From NCBI GenBank assembly GCA_036940085.1, contig JALLBK010000471.1, positions 1 through 12,220 of the forward strand: DNA of 12,220 nt. The letters run 5' to 3'. The position numbers were made by a program, and so were the translations under genes. Position 1 is the stretch's first letter. Every line of letters begins with the position of its first letter. Source of the stretch: Discostella pseudostelligera (Eukaryota > Bacillariophyta > Thalassiosirophyceae > Thalassiosirales > Thalassiosiraceae). The notes under the pieces were generated by a model, which had not been told where the DNA came from, did no database searches, and saw nothing but the letters and a program-made list of their open reading frames with translations. Positions 1 to 8,800 of the stretch are shown here, piece after piece.

Positions 1-874
1 TCTGCCATGCATCGCCGGTGGGGATTTCCCCATACAAGGCCTGAGATGGATGATCTGCTGCAATTTTCCCAGTGAATATATCATATCCACTAACAATATT
101 TGCTTCACTCATGAGATTTTGGTTGGTAAGCAAGTCAAGGATAATATGCTTCACATCGAAAACAGGAACAATTGCTTTGACATTGTTGTGCAGCACTGTC
201 TCCATGTTCGTCGGCTTCAATTTCTGGGTTCCATATGTGCATTCAACTTTCTTCATGAACTTCTTCCGGCGCATCAGCCTGCCATGTGTGCTGAATTCTG
301 GAGATCCAATGTATTCATTAACCATGTCAACAACGTCATCATATAGTTGGAGACTGCACTCGTGTCGATTCAGCATGTTGTTCAAATTGACCTGGAGTTT
401 TGTAAGTGCACTTGGCTGATGTGCATCTTTGTCACAAGTAAGTCGAGACAAAGTATCAGCGTCATCATCATTGACTATCGATTGAACAGAGTTATTGCAA
501 CCATCAGTGTGTGTATCCCCATTGTTCAATTCGTCATCGGCATCGTCGGATGCTGACGATGCATCTGACGATCCATGTGAAATGTTGTCGGCATCGTCGT
601 TGTCCTCGTCACTGTAGCAGTTTGTGTAATTACAACAATTGTCATTGTCATCGTCAGACGAATCGTTTTCATTATATTCACTTTTCATAGAATGGTTGGT
701 GTTGATGAAGTCGGATGTACTCTTTTCGCCGTTGTCCAACGATGATACTTTCTTGGCACTATCGAGTTGGTTCTTTTTGAGACAAGAAGGATAATGAACC
801 TTTAACTGGCGAACACTGCTCCAGCGACGGTTGCATGATGGGCAAATGAATGAATTCGCCTGGACCACATCCAT
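1..874 (-). CDS. Zinc-finger protein, N-terminal 291 codons (gene runs off the left edge)
   Basis: Seen: an uninterrupted minus-strand frame from an ATG at 874 to the window edge. An in-frame stop (TGA, 913-911) lies 12 codons upstream, so this ATG is the first possible start. Residues 11-31 hold a C-x2-C-x12-H-x3-C zinc knuckle (C11, C14, H27, C31). Residues 68-143 are strongly acidic and Asp/Ser/Asn-rich, so probably disordered. From about residue 157 the composition becomes globular, with a basic patch (MRRKKFMKK, 201-209) and a hydrophobic stretch (IVPVFDVKHIILDLL). The visible part ends YGEIPTGDAWQ. Inference: an N-terminal C2H2-like finger, an acidic linker and then a domain with this kind of 'G-(E/D)-I-x-(T/S)-G-x-x-W' ending recall transposon-encoded proteins of the Plavaka/CACTA type; I recall that pattern only loosely. 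A host DNA-binding protein is the alternative. No frameshift is seen, so it may be expressed. Confidence 0.72.
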   Translation of the reverse strand, partial: MDVVQANSFICPSCNRRWSSVRQLKVHYPSCLKKNQLDSAKKVSSLDNGEKSTSDFINTNHSMKSEYNENDSSDDDNDNCCNYTNCYSDEDNDDADNISHGSSDASSASDDADDELNNGDTHTDGCNNSVQSIVNDDDADTLSRLTCDKDAHQPSALTKLQVNLNNMLNRHECSLQLYDDVVDMVNEYIGSPEFSTHGRLMRRKKFMKKVECTYGTQKLKPTNMETVLHNNVKAIVPVFDVKHIILDLLTNQNLMSEANIVSGYDIFTGKIAADHPSQALYGEIPTGDAWQ

Positions 875-1308
875 GGTGTTCGCTATTTTATTCAATTCTT
901 TGAATGGATGTCAATGGAAGTATCGATAGTGGCCTGGGTACAACTGAACGGTTCTTTACTACTACTCTAGTATCACCCAAGAATAGCAAGTAAGTGGTAG
1001 ACCGGTAAACCACTTACTATGTAGATACCATACGTGGAGGCGATGACGACACACTAATGTGTGGTGCCTGTGGCAGCTGGTGGACATCAAATCTAAAATT
1101 GTTGCTGTTGCGACATAATTTCTACAATAAGATGATTAAATATTTCTAAACAAGATCTAAGCTAAATGATTAAAATTAAAATTGCCTATTCTCTAAATCA
1201 AAAGTTCTAAAACTAAAAATAAACTACACTTTGATATTTAATAGTCAATTACAAACTATAATAAAATTCTTTGGTAAAATGCTAAATAATTCTCAGTGTC
1301 AATAAACT
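875..1308. other. Intergenic, AT-rich; upstream region of the zinc-finger gene
   Basis: No ORF of substance on either strand. Positions 1100-1310 are very AT-rich with runs such as AAATTAAAATT. A perfect hairpin at 989-1018 lies about 115-145 bp upstream of the minus-strand start codon. Confidence 0.6.
989..1018. repeat. Perfect 10-bp inverted repeat (hairpin)
   Basis: AGTAAGTGGT (989-998) pairs without mismatch with ACCACTTACT (1009-1018) around a 10-nt spacer that itself contains the palindrome ACCGGT. Its place upstream of the zinc-finger gene would fit an operator or a transposon-end structure; neither is shown. Confidence 0.6.
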
Positions 1309-2469
1309 GTGTTGTGCAAACACAGAATGTCAACTTCAAAAATAATCTACATCTACAGATTCAATACATTGTCAGAAACAATTACAAGAAAGTCATTGAG
1401 AAACAGTAAATTTCGCCAGATCAAATGGGCGGTTGTGAGAGGTCACTTCACATGGCTTGATTTGCCAAATGGTAACATTTCTGTCCACTTATCCCAGGTT
1501 GCTTATGCCCAGAATCTAGTTGAACGCCATCGCCAACAAAACATCAATGTCAATCCTCGAGCTACACCCTACCGCTCTGGTCTCCCAATTGATAGCATCG
1601 AGGGTGCATCACCAGATGATGACACAGACCCTACTTTCCTCCGTCGTCGGGAGATGTATCAATCCATGGTAGGCAGTCTCAACTGGCTTGCTACCAACAC
1701 ACGACCGGATCTAGCCACAGTTACATCGTCCTTGGCTGCGTACAACAACAATCCTTCACAAGGCCATGTCGATGCTGCATTGTATGCCATCAAGTATCTT
1801 CGACAGACAGTTGACTATGGGATTGCCTTCCATTCTTCGGCTCCATCATCATCGACTGGGTTCGTTCATTTCCCATTCCACCACGACATTGAAGCATACT
1901 CTGATGCTCTTCCACCTACAGCGGCAGACCAACATGAACTCACTGCCTACTCAGATGCATGCTGGGGTAGTCAGCTCGGTGGAACTACAACAGTCGGGGA
2001 TGAAATCGACATGTTCAAGCTCCGTTCCATGTCTGGTTATATTGTTATTCGAGCTGGTGGCCCTGTCGCTTGGTCTTCCGTCCGTCAACAGAGAACAAGT
2101 CGCTCATCATGTGAAGCTGAAGTTCGTGCCACAGACGAGTGTGCCAAAGAAGTACTCTCTATCAGGTTCAGAGGTGGTGATATTGGTCTCGATGATACTA
2201 CTGTTCCTACTTCTATCTATAATGACAATCAAGCATGTGTGGATTGGTGCAAGACTACAACTACATCTGGAATGAAACACATCAACCTCCGTGATAATGC
2301 AATTCGAGAAAGTGTCCACTCCAAGGACCTGTCTATACATCACATTGCTGGAAAGATTAATTGTGCTGACATCTTTACAAAGGAACTCAAAGATGCATCC
2401 CATTTCTGTCTGCTCAGGGATTCATTCATGTTGAAACGGTCACAGTTTGATTCCCTTGCCATAGCTTAA
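1309..2469 (+). pseudogene. Ty1/copia polyprotein fragment (reverse transcriptase C-terminus and RNase H), 5'-truncated
   Basis: Seen: a 386-codon frame. Similarity to copia polyproteins starts near residue 45 (GHFTWLDLPNGNISVHLSQ). It continues through the RT connection motif (YQSMVGSLNWLATNTRPDL, about 115-133) into RNase H: AYSDACWG with D216, SSCEAE (266-271), YNDNQACVDW with D306, and the C-terminal HHIAGKINCADIFTKEL, which is typical of the superfamily. Gag, protease, integrase and the catalytic YVDD half of RT are absent upstream. The first 40 or so codons are AT-rich and look like unrelated flanking DNA, so the ATG at 1309 is probably not a natural start. The RNase H part has no stop or shift, which suggests a fairly young truncated copy, or one cut by an assembly join. 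Diatom CoDi-type copia elements are the likely relatives (inference). Autonomous transposition is not possible from this copy. Confidence 0.88.
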
Positions 2470-2492
2470 TGTTTCTCTTGCAGAGCTGGTAT

Positions 2493-2498
2493 GGGGGG
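2493..2498 (+). other. Polypurine-tract-like G-run before the 3' LTR
   Basis: GGTATGGGGGG ends directly before TGTTGG, 29 bp after the polyprotein stop. A G-rich tract at this place is the usual plus-strand primer site of copia elements. It is short and contains T, so the call rests mainly on position. Confidence 0.5.
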
Positions 2499-2695
2499 TG
2501 TTGGTCTATCCTTCGGCCAGCGCCATTGTCCCAGCCATGCAAATTGCAGCTCACAATAAAGTAAAGCTCCAATACAATCATCACAACAATCACGTCGTTG
2601 TCATCATCTTCACATCATGTAACTTCATCATCATGCAACAATCAAATCGTCGTTGTATCGCCATCGTCAGCCATTAGCCAACGACTGCACCAACA
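2499..2695 (+). mobile_element. Candidate 3' LTR of the copia element
   Basis: The segment starts TGTTGGT and ends ACCAACA, a perfect 7-bp terminal inverted repeat of the TG...CA form expected for copia LTRs. It is 197 bp long and contains AATAAA at 2555-2560. The left boundary, next to the G-tract, is reasonably supported. The right boundary is uncertain: a direct repeat (2678-2748 versus 3009-3072) straddles it, and another possible end, CTAACA, lies at 3656-3661. No 5' LTR is present in the window for comparison. Confidence 0.45.
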
Positions 2696-3340
2696 GCAAA
2701 CACAACAATTAACTGGTACTGGTACATCAATTTAAAGATATGGAATGGCTCATCACTGCATCGCAACAATCACTCATACAATCATCCAATCATCGTCGTA
2801 TCATCATCGTCGTCGCTATCATTATACAATCATCAAATCATCGTCGCTCCGTCGAGACAATCTGCGTCGCAACAATTCAATCGTCGTCGTCATCGTCGTC
2901 GTTGCCATCATCATTCAATCATCCAATCATTGTCGCATCGTCATCGTTACTGCATTGCGTCATGCAACAATCTCATCGTTTTCGTATCATCATCGATGTA
3001 TGGAATGCCCAACGACTACAACAAAAGCAAGCAACAACTAACTGGTACATCAATTTAAAGATATGAAATGGCGGAACCATCAGTAAATAATCACTTATTT
3101 TATGCAACAATTCCCCGTACTATTATTTATCATTCATCGCACAAGCAGCAATGAATCGCCGTCACTGATCACTGCTGAGGCAACAATCGCAGCGTATCAT
3201 TGTCGTATCGTTGTCGCCGATGATGCAACAATGAAATCGTCGTCGTATCGCGTAGACAATGTATTGTCGTCGTATCGTCGTAGTAGTCGCCACGATGCAA
3301 CAATCACATCGTATCGTGGTCGCATCGTTGTCACCGATGA
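2580..3340 (+). repeat. Degenerate CAACAAT / TCGTCG repeat array
   Basis: About nine copies of a motif close to GCAACAATCA followed by TCGTCGTATCGTCGTC recur (near 2583, 2638, 2764, 2873, 2964, 3102, 3182, 3231 and 3297), mixed with ATCATC and TCGTCG tracts. Reading frames here are open only because the simple sequence lacks stops, and their products are Ser/Ile/His/Arg-biased. I see no gene. It may be a simple-sequence expansion next to, or inside, the LTR. Confidence 0.6.
2678..3072 (+). repeat. Imperfect direct repeat, period about 323-331 bp
   Basis: Positions 2678-2748 and 3009-3072 share CCAACGACT, then an A/C-rich stretch, then ACTGGTACATCAATTTAAAG and AATGGC. The first copy has an extra ACTGGT hexamer. 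The offset falls from 331 to 323 across the repeat, showing small indels. This is a segmental duplication inside the simple-sequence zone. Confidence 0.65.
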
Positions 3341-3758
3341 TGAAACACTCCCCATGATGATGACAATATGTACGACGACGATCGGGTGGGCGGGATGGGA
3401 ATGGTGCTGCCGATCGAAGGTGACAACCACAGTGGCTGTGGCGACGACATTGTCATTAGTATATTGTTGAATGGTATCAAAACTCGCCGTAGACTTGCTG
3501 TCATCTTGGTTGTCGTCCTCTCTCCTCTGTTGTTGATTGTCGGATATTATTCATTACTAATAAACAGTTGACTTGGCTGACATCTTGTTGTCATATAATA
3601 TCAATCATGACGATAATATCAATCCTGATGATAATAATCCTGGCACTCGGCGCATCTAACATTGGAGCTGACAGTCATCGGATCTGGTAAATTGTGGATT
3701 GTACTTTTTCTCCCATCACCAACCCCACCGCTGCCCATTCGTCATTCTAATCAAAACC

Positions 3759-3854
3759 ATGCGCTTCATAACTTTTGGATTGTTGTGTGTTGGTGCATTT
3801 GTTGTAGCTATCGCATCTGATGCTAATAGCAATTATCATAGACAACAAAAATAG
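3759..3854 (+). CDS. 31-residue ORF resembling an orphan signal peptide
   Basis: The product starts MRFITFGLLCVGAFVVAIAS and then DANSNYHRQQK, stop. This has the classic layout of a secretory signal: a basic n-region, a hydrophobic core and an AxA-like cleavage site (AIAS/D). No donor site is obvious before the stop and no matching downstream frame is clear, so it may be the first exon of a decayed secreted-protein gene, a micropeptide, or chance. Low confidence. Confidence 0.25.
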   Translation: MRFITFGLLCVGAFVVAIASDANSNYHRQQK

Positions 3855-4573
3855 CGCATGAATGTCGTTGCCAAAACCACCGCCAACACCACCACCACCA
3901 CCATATGATGCACGATCATTGGTGTATATGATATTAGTGTTGGTGCCGCTGCTGGTGTATTGTTGCACTTGCGACATCGACGCGTGGTGATAATCGGATG
4001 CGGTGGCGGTGATGCATCGAACATCTAACTTCATGTATCCTCACTTTGATGAATATTGAAGATGTATTGTATGTTCTTCAAAGAGGCAGTACATTATAAT
4101 GCCGGCTACCAATACCAAATACGGCAATCGAATCTCATGTGTAGCATTGGATTGATATTCGTTTCGGCCATGTCCAATGGGTATTGTTCAATTGCACTTT
4201 GGAAAGGATGGTGATGATGTGTGTTTTGTGAGTGTGAGGTGGTTGTTCCAGGCAGAATTTCTGGCGTCCCCGCACCACACCCGCTCTCCAAAAGCCGCTA
4301 AAATCTTGAAGTTTGGGAGTCCAGGGTGTGGGAAGGTGGTGACCTGTTGCTCCAGGCAGAATTACCCACCTCCACCACCCCACCGACGCGGCCGGACGCA
4401 TCGGCAACGACAACTTCGAATCGACAATGGCGTCTCTTTCCGACGGAAATGACGGTCGTGGACGGTATGGACGACGACGATAACAATCACCCAGACGATA
4501 GACGGTCTCGTGAGCTTGAGCTTGAGCGGCGGCGGCCGGCGGGTGTCATAGGTCAGCGGATTTGATTTAGAAA

Positions 4574-4600
4574 ACGACGACGACGACGACGACGACGACA
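4574..4600. repeat. (ACG)n microsatellite, about nine units
   Basis: Eight consecutive ACG units plus a final ACA, followed directly by an AT-rich zone. A shorter ACG tract recurs at about 4757-4769. Confidence 0.9.
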
Positions 4601-4690
4601 CTACAATAAATTAAATTAATATTATATCTACTACTCATCTACTATTCTAACATACTATTCAAATCTCTAACATATATTATCGATTGAACG

Positions 4691-5069
4691 TTAATGATCG
4701 CCGGTGCTTTCCAACTCGCGACGAAGGGGCAAGCCTCCGCTCCAGGTGAGCCTACGCGACGACGACGACACCGACGTTTCGAAATATCGCATCAAGAGTC
4801 GCATATCTGCCCCGTTGCCCCCAAACGCTATTGTAGGACACATACCTATCATAGGGGCTGCGCAAATATCATTTGATCCGTTTTGGGCGTCGTCATGGAG
4901 GCTCGAAAGGCCGTCATTGTCAGCGTCGATCGATGCCGTCGATGTTGCGAAGAAGCTCCGCGTGGAGGGGGAGGGTGGGATGCCAAGCCGGTGGCCACGG
5001 GGATATCGGCATGTGGCCACGACGGACGACGGACGGACGACATCTCCCTCGACATCGCCGATTCGCTGA
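4691..5069. other. Stretch open on both strands, coding status unresolved
   Basis: The plus strand is open from 4704 to 5069 (121 codons, containing ISAPLPPNAIVGHIPIIG). The minus strand is open from 5020 to 4691 (109 codons, containing DICAAPMIGMCPTIAFGGNG). The region is GC-richer than its surroundings and not simple repeat, so one strand may be, or have been, coding. I recognise neither product and see no splice framework that extends either frame. Confidence 0.25.
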
Positions 5070-5106
5070 GTGCGAGTGCGAGGAGGATGCGATGCGTTGA
5101 GCTTGT

Positions 5107-5129
5107 GTGGCTGCGGAGCATGCAGCCAC
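5107..5129. repeat. 8-bp perfect hairpin
   Basis: GTGGCTGC (5107-5114) and GCAGCCAC (5122-5129) flank a 7-nt loop. No T-run follows, and the role is unknown. Confidence 0.5.
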
Positions 5130-5251
5130 GTGGAGAGGCAACAAGCCCACCAACTCTTCTTTGGCGATTATTTCTACGTACCTTTCCACTTACATACTAC
5201 ATTGGGATTACTTGTCCCACTATTGTCGAGGAATGCTACATATTATCCTCT

Positions 5252-5271
5252 CTCTCTCTATGTAGAGAGAG
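5252..5271. repeat. 9-bp near-continuous palindrome
   Basis: CTCTCTCTA and TAGAGAGAG are separated by only TG, giving an AG/CT-rich cruciform-capable palindrome about 600 bp upstream of the subtilase-like gene. Confidence 0.55.
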
Positions 5272-5353
5272 TCAGAGTTACTAGGTAAGTAGGTATTGGG
5301 ATTCGCCTACAACAGAACCCAATAAAGCCCCGCTGATCTTTTTGTCCACTCCA

Positions 5354-5359
5354 CACGTG
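5354..5359. promoter_or_regulatory. CACGTG E-box/G-box-like site
   Basis: The core CACGTG sits inside CCACACGTGG, about 515 bp upstream of the start codon at 5873. bHLH and bZIP factors bind such cores; use here is inference. Confidence 0.25.
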
Positions 5360-5436
5360 GAAGCTCCAAAGGGAAGTTACTCCAAGATGATGTGACAATT
5401 GGGAGTCTTCGGGAGGTCTCCTGAGCGGGCAGATGA

Positions 5437-5444
5437 TGACGTCA
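5437..5444. promoter_or_regulatory. TGACGTCA palindrome (CRE-like)
   Basis: A perfect 8-bp cAMP-response-element core lies 429 bp upstream of the 5873 start codon. Known: TGACGT/ACGTCA motifs act as CO2/cAMP-responsive elements in diatom carbonic anhydrase promoters, bound by bZIP factors. That it controls this gene is inference. Confidence 0.35.
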
Positions 5445-5452
5445 GGGGGGTG

Positions 5453-5566
5453 AAAAATCGAATTGGAGTTCGGACGTACTAGTTCCTCTGTGCCTCTCTA
5501 CGGGGCATTTACGTAGGAACTGGTACGAATTCTGAAGAATCGAACTAGAAAAAATCGAATTGGAGT
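5453..5566. repeat. Paired direct and inverted repeats in the promoter zone
   Basis: AAAAATCGAATTGGAGT occurs at 5453-5469 and again at 5550-5566 (17 bp identical, 97 bp apart). Between them CGTACTAGTTCCT (5475-5487) pairs with AGGAACTGGTACG (5515-5527) with one mismatch. The nested layout could be a tiny insertion with duplicated flanks or a duplicated factor-binding module. Confidence 0.55.
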
Positions 5567-5787
5567 CAGATCCTGGCTCGCTGGCTCGAACGGCTCCACC
5601 CTCCACCTGGCGGGGAAATGAATCCAAATTTTCCTGTCGCTGTCGCCTTTGCACACTCTCGCAAGTATTTAATATCCCACCACGAGATCCCACTGATATT
5701 CTTCATCGTCATCGTCAATGCTGGCCTTTTCGCCCAAATTTTCAAATATGTACTCCTAGGAAGATAGTAGTAGTACCATAGAGTACA

Positions 5788-5859
5788 ATGGGGTTGACAA
5801 CCTCAACCAGCAACCAGGTAAGTGTGAAAGCATCAAGCATATTATTCACTCATCATTAA
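5788..5859 (+). other. Upstream ORF of 23 codons; minimal second uORF at 5865
   Basis: ATG at 5788 reads MGLTTSTSNQ... to TAA at 5857-5859, just before the main start. A second uORF, ATG TAT TCA TGA (5865-5876), ends on a TGA that overlaps the main ATG as ATGA. If transcription starts upstream these could dampen translation or feed reinitiation. CAG|GTAAGT at 5815-5823 also looks like a donor, so part of this leader may be spliced out. Confidence 0.3.
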
Positions 5860-5872
5860 AAGAGATGTATTC

Positions 5873-8800
5873 ATGATGATGCCCAACCTTATTCCGAAAC
5901 TTCTTTCTGCCCTCTTCGCCATCACAGTGGTGTATATTAAACACCCCAATACCACCGCTGCTGCTGCCGCCGCCGATGACAATGTCATTGATGCCAACAA
6001 CATCTTTGCTCCATCCACCTTCTCCGAAGCCCCATTCATCGTCAGCGCCGCCACCACCAACACCACCAATGTCGTCGCAACTACAGATGTGTGGGGGCTG
6101 GATCGCCTCAATCAATGTAACGCGAAACCAGATGGTTTCATGTTCAAGCAAAACGCCAAGGGTGTTAAGGTATTCATCATGAGCAATGGTATTTATCAGG
6201 AACACCAGGAATTCATTGGCTCCATCGGTCCGTCTGATTGTCACAAGTCCTACATTGATGGAGAAGAACCCTTGAAGGATGGTTCGGGGTGGGGGTAAGT
6301 GGTGCTTGGCTCAAGTGAAGAGTGAAGCGGAGGGGACGGGAATTGCTTGTTTTTCTGCATTTTTGTCGTCATATTCGACTTCAAAGCTCATAATCGCTCA
6401 TGCTTCCTTTCCGGATCATCCCTCGTTTCTTTACTTCAGTACCATCGCTGCCGGCGCTGCTTGTGGGACCAAGTATGGAGTTTCAACGGGCTGCGAATTA
6501 TGCTCTATCAAAGTATTGGATAAAAATGCAAATCCTGCACCTGTGCAAAGTTGGATCGATGGAGTTAATTTCATCAAGGATTACTGCACGGCGAGCAAAT
6601 CTCTTTGCGTTGTCAACATCGACTGGTGGCCTAAAGTAAACAGTGACGCACTGAATGCGGCCATAGTTGCTGCCATTAACGCTGGTGTTGTCATGGTGAT
6701 TTATGCTGGGGTAGGTAACGTGAACGCTTGCTCTACTGATTATGCACAACCGATTAAAGAAGCCATTACTGTTGGCATCACCGGTAAAAATGATGAGAAA
6801 TATGCGAATAGTAACTATGGTCCTTGCGTCGATGTTTATTCACCCCAAGAGGGTGTCTATGGGGCTGCAATATCTTCATCAACGGGCTTCGAAAAATGGA
6901 ATTGGGGTATTTCCTGTAAGTTTATCGATGATACTGATGTGCGATGCACTTCTCTCTCTCTCTCTCCTCTGCCATGCACAATATCTCATGCTCGATCGAT
7001 ATCCTTACTGTTACCGCAATTTCGGTTGTTGTCTTTCTAGATGNCCATGCACAATATCTCATGCTCGATCGATATCCTTACTGTTACCGCAATTTCGGTT
7101 GTTGTCTTTCAAGATGTAACTGGTATTGCTGCAGCCATTCGTTCCGCACATCCCACATGGACCCCCGCTCAAGTTAAGGAACAAATTAAGAAGTCGGCCT
7201 CTTTAGTTGAAGACTTGCGCATTGCAGCTGTTGAAAGTGTCAATTGCGAGAACTGGAACTGGGGACTAGATCGCATCAATCAATGCGCTCTTCCCCTGGA
7301 TCATGTCGTCACCAAGAAAAATGCAGATGGTGTCAGGGTGTTCATCGTTGATACGGGTATTTATGCCGAGCACGAGGAATTTGCTGGCATCATTGGTCCA
7401 GCTGAGTGTCACAAGTCTTTCATCCCTAATGAACTTGCTTTGGAGGATAAGCATGGAGCCGGGTAAGCATTTGCGTGACTTCTTTCTAGGTACTTCTTAA
7501 CTTCTTCTTCTAAAAGTGCATGGCTCATTCTCATTCATTGCCATTTACTTCAGTACCGCTTCTGCAGGGGCGGCTTGTGGAGGGAAGTATGGAGTTGCAA
7601 GCAACTGTCAACTCTGTTCTGTCAAGACAGTTGCTGGAGATGGTATTAATAAGGCACCTGTAAAAGGCTGGATTGATGCAATTAACCACATCAAGGCTTA
7701 TTGCACGGCGAGCAAATCTCTCTGCGTCGTAAACATCCAAAATTGGCCAAACAATGATGACGGATTAAATGCTGCCGTTATTTCGGCAATAGACGTGGGT
7801 GTAGTCATGGTGATAGCTGCTGGGTATACCAACACGAACGCTTGCTTCGGGTTAGACCAAGCAATTAAAGAAGCTATCACTGTTGGGTTCGTAAAAGTAG
7901 ATGACCAGAAAACTGATGATAGTAACTGGGGTCCTTGTGTCGACGTTTATGCACTTGGAGAGAATGTCATCGGGCCTGGTATTGGATCCTCCACCGAAAA
8001 AACGACAACAGAGTATTCAGGTGTTGCCTGTAAGTTTCTCAATGACGCTGATGTGCAATGCTCTTCCCTTTCTCTCCTCGCATACAATATCTCATTCTCG
8101 ATCGATATTCTTATTGTTACCGCAATTTCCCTTGTCTTTCAAGATGTTACTGGGATCGCCGCAGCCATTCGCTCAGCCAATCCCACATGGACCCCTGCTC
8201 AAGTTAAGGAAGCAATCAAGAAATCATCCCCACGGCTGCCGTTTTCAGACATGCGTATTGCAACTGTTGGTGATATCCAATGTTCACAGTCATGGGGACT
8301 TGATCGCATCAATCAATGCTCGCTTCCTCTGGATAATTTCGCCACCAAGCAAAGTGCATCTGGTGTCAAGGTCTTCATCGTTGGTTCGGGTATCTATAGA
8401 GAGCACGAGGAATTCACTGGCATCATTGGTCCAGCTGAGTGTCACAAGTCTGTCATCGTTAATGAAGCTGCTTTGGTGGATGTTAATGGGTGGGGGTAAG
8501 TAATGTTGCAAAGAGTGTGCCTAGCTTCTGCGTCCTCTCTCCTCTATCTAAAGTGCATGCCTATACTCCATTCTTTGTGTTCTTCAGTACCGCTGCTGCA
8601 GGGGCTGCTTGTGGAGCTCAGTATGGCGTTGCAAGCGACTGTCAATTGTGCTCTGTCAGAATAAGAAGTGCAAGCGGAAATGCACCTGTACAAGGCTGGA
8701 TAGAAGCAATTGACCATATTAGGTTATCATGCACGGCGAGCAGTTCTCCCTGTGTCGCCAGCATCGAATGGTGGGCTGATGACAATAATGACGCACTCAA

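Larger units (their letters stand above)
3341..4690. other. Long stretch without a convincing gene
   Basis: Short frames on both strands are compositional: poly-Ser, poly-Val, His/Thr and Arg runs arising from CAC, GTC, ACG or GGT repeats. The only item of note is the small signal-peptide-like ORF at 3759. A near-repeat, CCAGGCAGAATT, occurs at 4248-4259 and 4353-4364. Positions 4600-4690 are AT-rich, with repeated CTAACATA. Confidence 0.5.

Noticed and set aside
50..556. Plus-strand frames over the first 560 bases
   Set aside because: They are shadows of the long minus-strand zinc-finger gene, which has a clear start, domain layout and no stop.
2740..3066. Plus-strand frames of about 100 codons in the repeat array
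   Set aside because: The products are Ser/Ile/His repeats from TCG/ATC simple sequence; there is no start context, domain or splice signal.
4106..4601. Several overlapping frames on both strands
   Set aside because: They overlap each other in up to four frames and encode low-complexity Gly, Ser, Asp or Arg runs.
6279..7040. A separate 253-codon gene starting at 6279
   Set aside because: It is exon 2 of the subtilase-like gene read through introns 1 and 2; its first and last parts are intronic and do not match the modules.
7041..7113. A second copy of the intron 2 end as a real microduplication
   Set aside because: A single N sits between the copies and the length, 72 bp, equals that of the duplication at 9295; an assembly join is simpler.
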